DNA of 6,176 nucleotides from assembly GCA_005240015.1 (NCBI GenBank), contig SBBV01000385.1, forward strand, positions 1 to 6,176, given 5' to 3'. Below are positions 5,770 to 6,176 of the stretch, piece after piece. This stretch comes from Candidatus Odyssella thessalonicensis (lineage in GTDB: Bacteria; Pseudomonadota; Alphaproteobacteria; Bin65). The notes below the pieces were generated by a model, which was not told the origin of the DNA, ran no database searches, and saw only the letters and a list, made by a program, of their open reading frames with translations. Position numbers and translations under genes: made by a program. Within the stretch, counting starts at the first letter, position 1. Each line of letters begins with the position of its first letter.

Positions 5770-6139
5770 CGATCACGTGGCGCGGCTGCGCCAGGGTGTG
5801 GATGCGTGGAACGCATGGCGCCGCACGCATCCCGACGTCGAGCCGGATCTGCGCGACTCTGGCCTGCGCGGGCTCGATCTAGCGCGGGCTGATCTCGCCG
5901 GCGTCGACCTGCGCCAGGCCGATCTCCGCGGCACGATCTTGCGGGGCGCGCGGCTGATCCGGGCGCGGCTCGACGGCGCCAATCTGTTCAAGGCGGTGCT
6001 CGATGATGCCGACCTCGAAGGCGCCGTGCTGACCGGGGCCCAGTTCCTCAATTGCGCGCAGCTCGCCGTCGCGCGGAACTGGCAGTCGGCGCAGCGCGAC
6101 CCCGCGCTTGCCTGCGGCGCACCGATTCCGGGCGCGTGA
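5759..6139 (+). CDS. Small pentapeptide-repeat protein, 126 residues
   Basis: A short right-handed beta-helix protein, probably cytoplasmic. It starts with the head found in many pentapeptide-repeat proteins, HVARLRQGVDAWNAWRRTHPD (6-26, with the W-N-x-W-R pattern), then has about 14 pentapeptides from PDLRD (29-33) to AQFLN (94-98), enough for three to four coils. The tail NWQSAQRDPALACGAPIPGA (107-126) carries two cysteines with that at 99 (Cys99, Cys119). GTG 5759 overlaps the upstream stop by 11 bases in another frame and has GGAGGG 8 bases upstream, so translation is probably coupled to the larger protein. Both proteins have their own head and tail, so the pair is two whole genes rather than one gene broken by a frameshift. 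The function is not known. Confidence 0.9.
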   Translation: MANDDHVARLRQGVDAWNAWRRTHPDVEPDLRDSGLRGLDLARADLAGVDLRQADLRGTILRGARLIRARLDGANLFKAVLDDADLEGAVLTGAQFLNCAQLAVARNWQSAQRDPALACGAPIPGA

Positions 6140-6176
6140 TGCCAGCGAGCCAAGATGTGACCGGTCGCCGGAAGGG

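Noticed and set aside
4981..6139. One pentapeptide-repeat gene split by a frameshift
   Set aside because: The first protein has a normal C-terminal tail, and the second has its own GGAGGG site, GTG start and WNAWR head, so both look complete.

Overview
The window is GC-rich DNA with a dense gene layout. Gene content and style suggest an alphaproteobacterium, perhaps of the Rhodospirillales or Hyphomicrobiales. The pointers are a CioAB-type bd oxidase, a membrane-bound class III adenylate cyclase, an orphan periplasmic binding protein with a twin-arginine leader, and a palindromic repeat rich in CCTCTCCC/GGGAGAGG. The lineage is inferred; no rRNA or marker gene is present.

Layout. (1) Bases 1-2088, plus strand: the 3' part of cydA (its first ~110 codons lie upstream of the window) and complete cydB, overlapping by one base. 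Together they encode the two main subunits of a quinol oxidase with a short Q-loop (cyanide-insensitive, CIO type). (2) Bases 2091-2244: a 154-bp composite inverted repeat between two convergent genes. It starts two bases after the cydB stop and supplies the stop codon and last eight residues of the gene on the other strand. (3) Bases 2217-3632, minus strand: a six-helix membrane protein ending in a class III (IIIb-like) adenylate cyclase domain. (4) Bases 3633-3823: a gene-free spacer with three short dyads, probably the cyclase control region. (5) Bases 3824-4801, minus strand: an orphan ABC-type substrate-binding protein (PF04392 family) with a Tat-like leader and a perfect Shine-Dalgarno sequence. 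(6) Bases 4802-4980: a divergent promoter region. (7) Bases 4981-6139, plus strand: two overlapping, probably translationally coupled genes for pentapeptide-repeat (right-handed beta-helix) proteins of 262 and 126 residues. The larger has 36 pentapeptides in unbroken register and may be read from a leaderless mRNA. Bases 6140-6176 hold no recognisable gene; a GGAAGGG at the very end could be the ribosome site of a gene beyond the window.

Functionally the window looks like four independent units: respiration, cAMP signalling, solute binding, and pentapeptide-repeat proteins. Nothing in the sequence ties them into one pathway. The least ordinary signals are the symmetric 154-bp element with two different hairpins at equivalent positions, and the coupled pentapeptide-repeat pair with its possible leaderless promoter.
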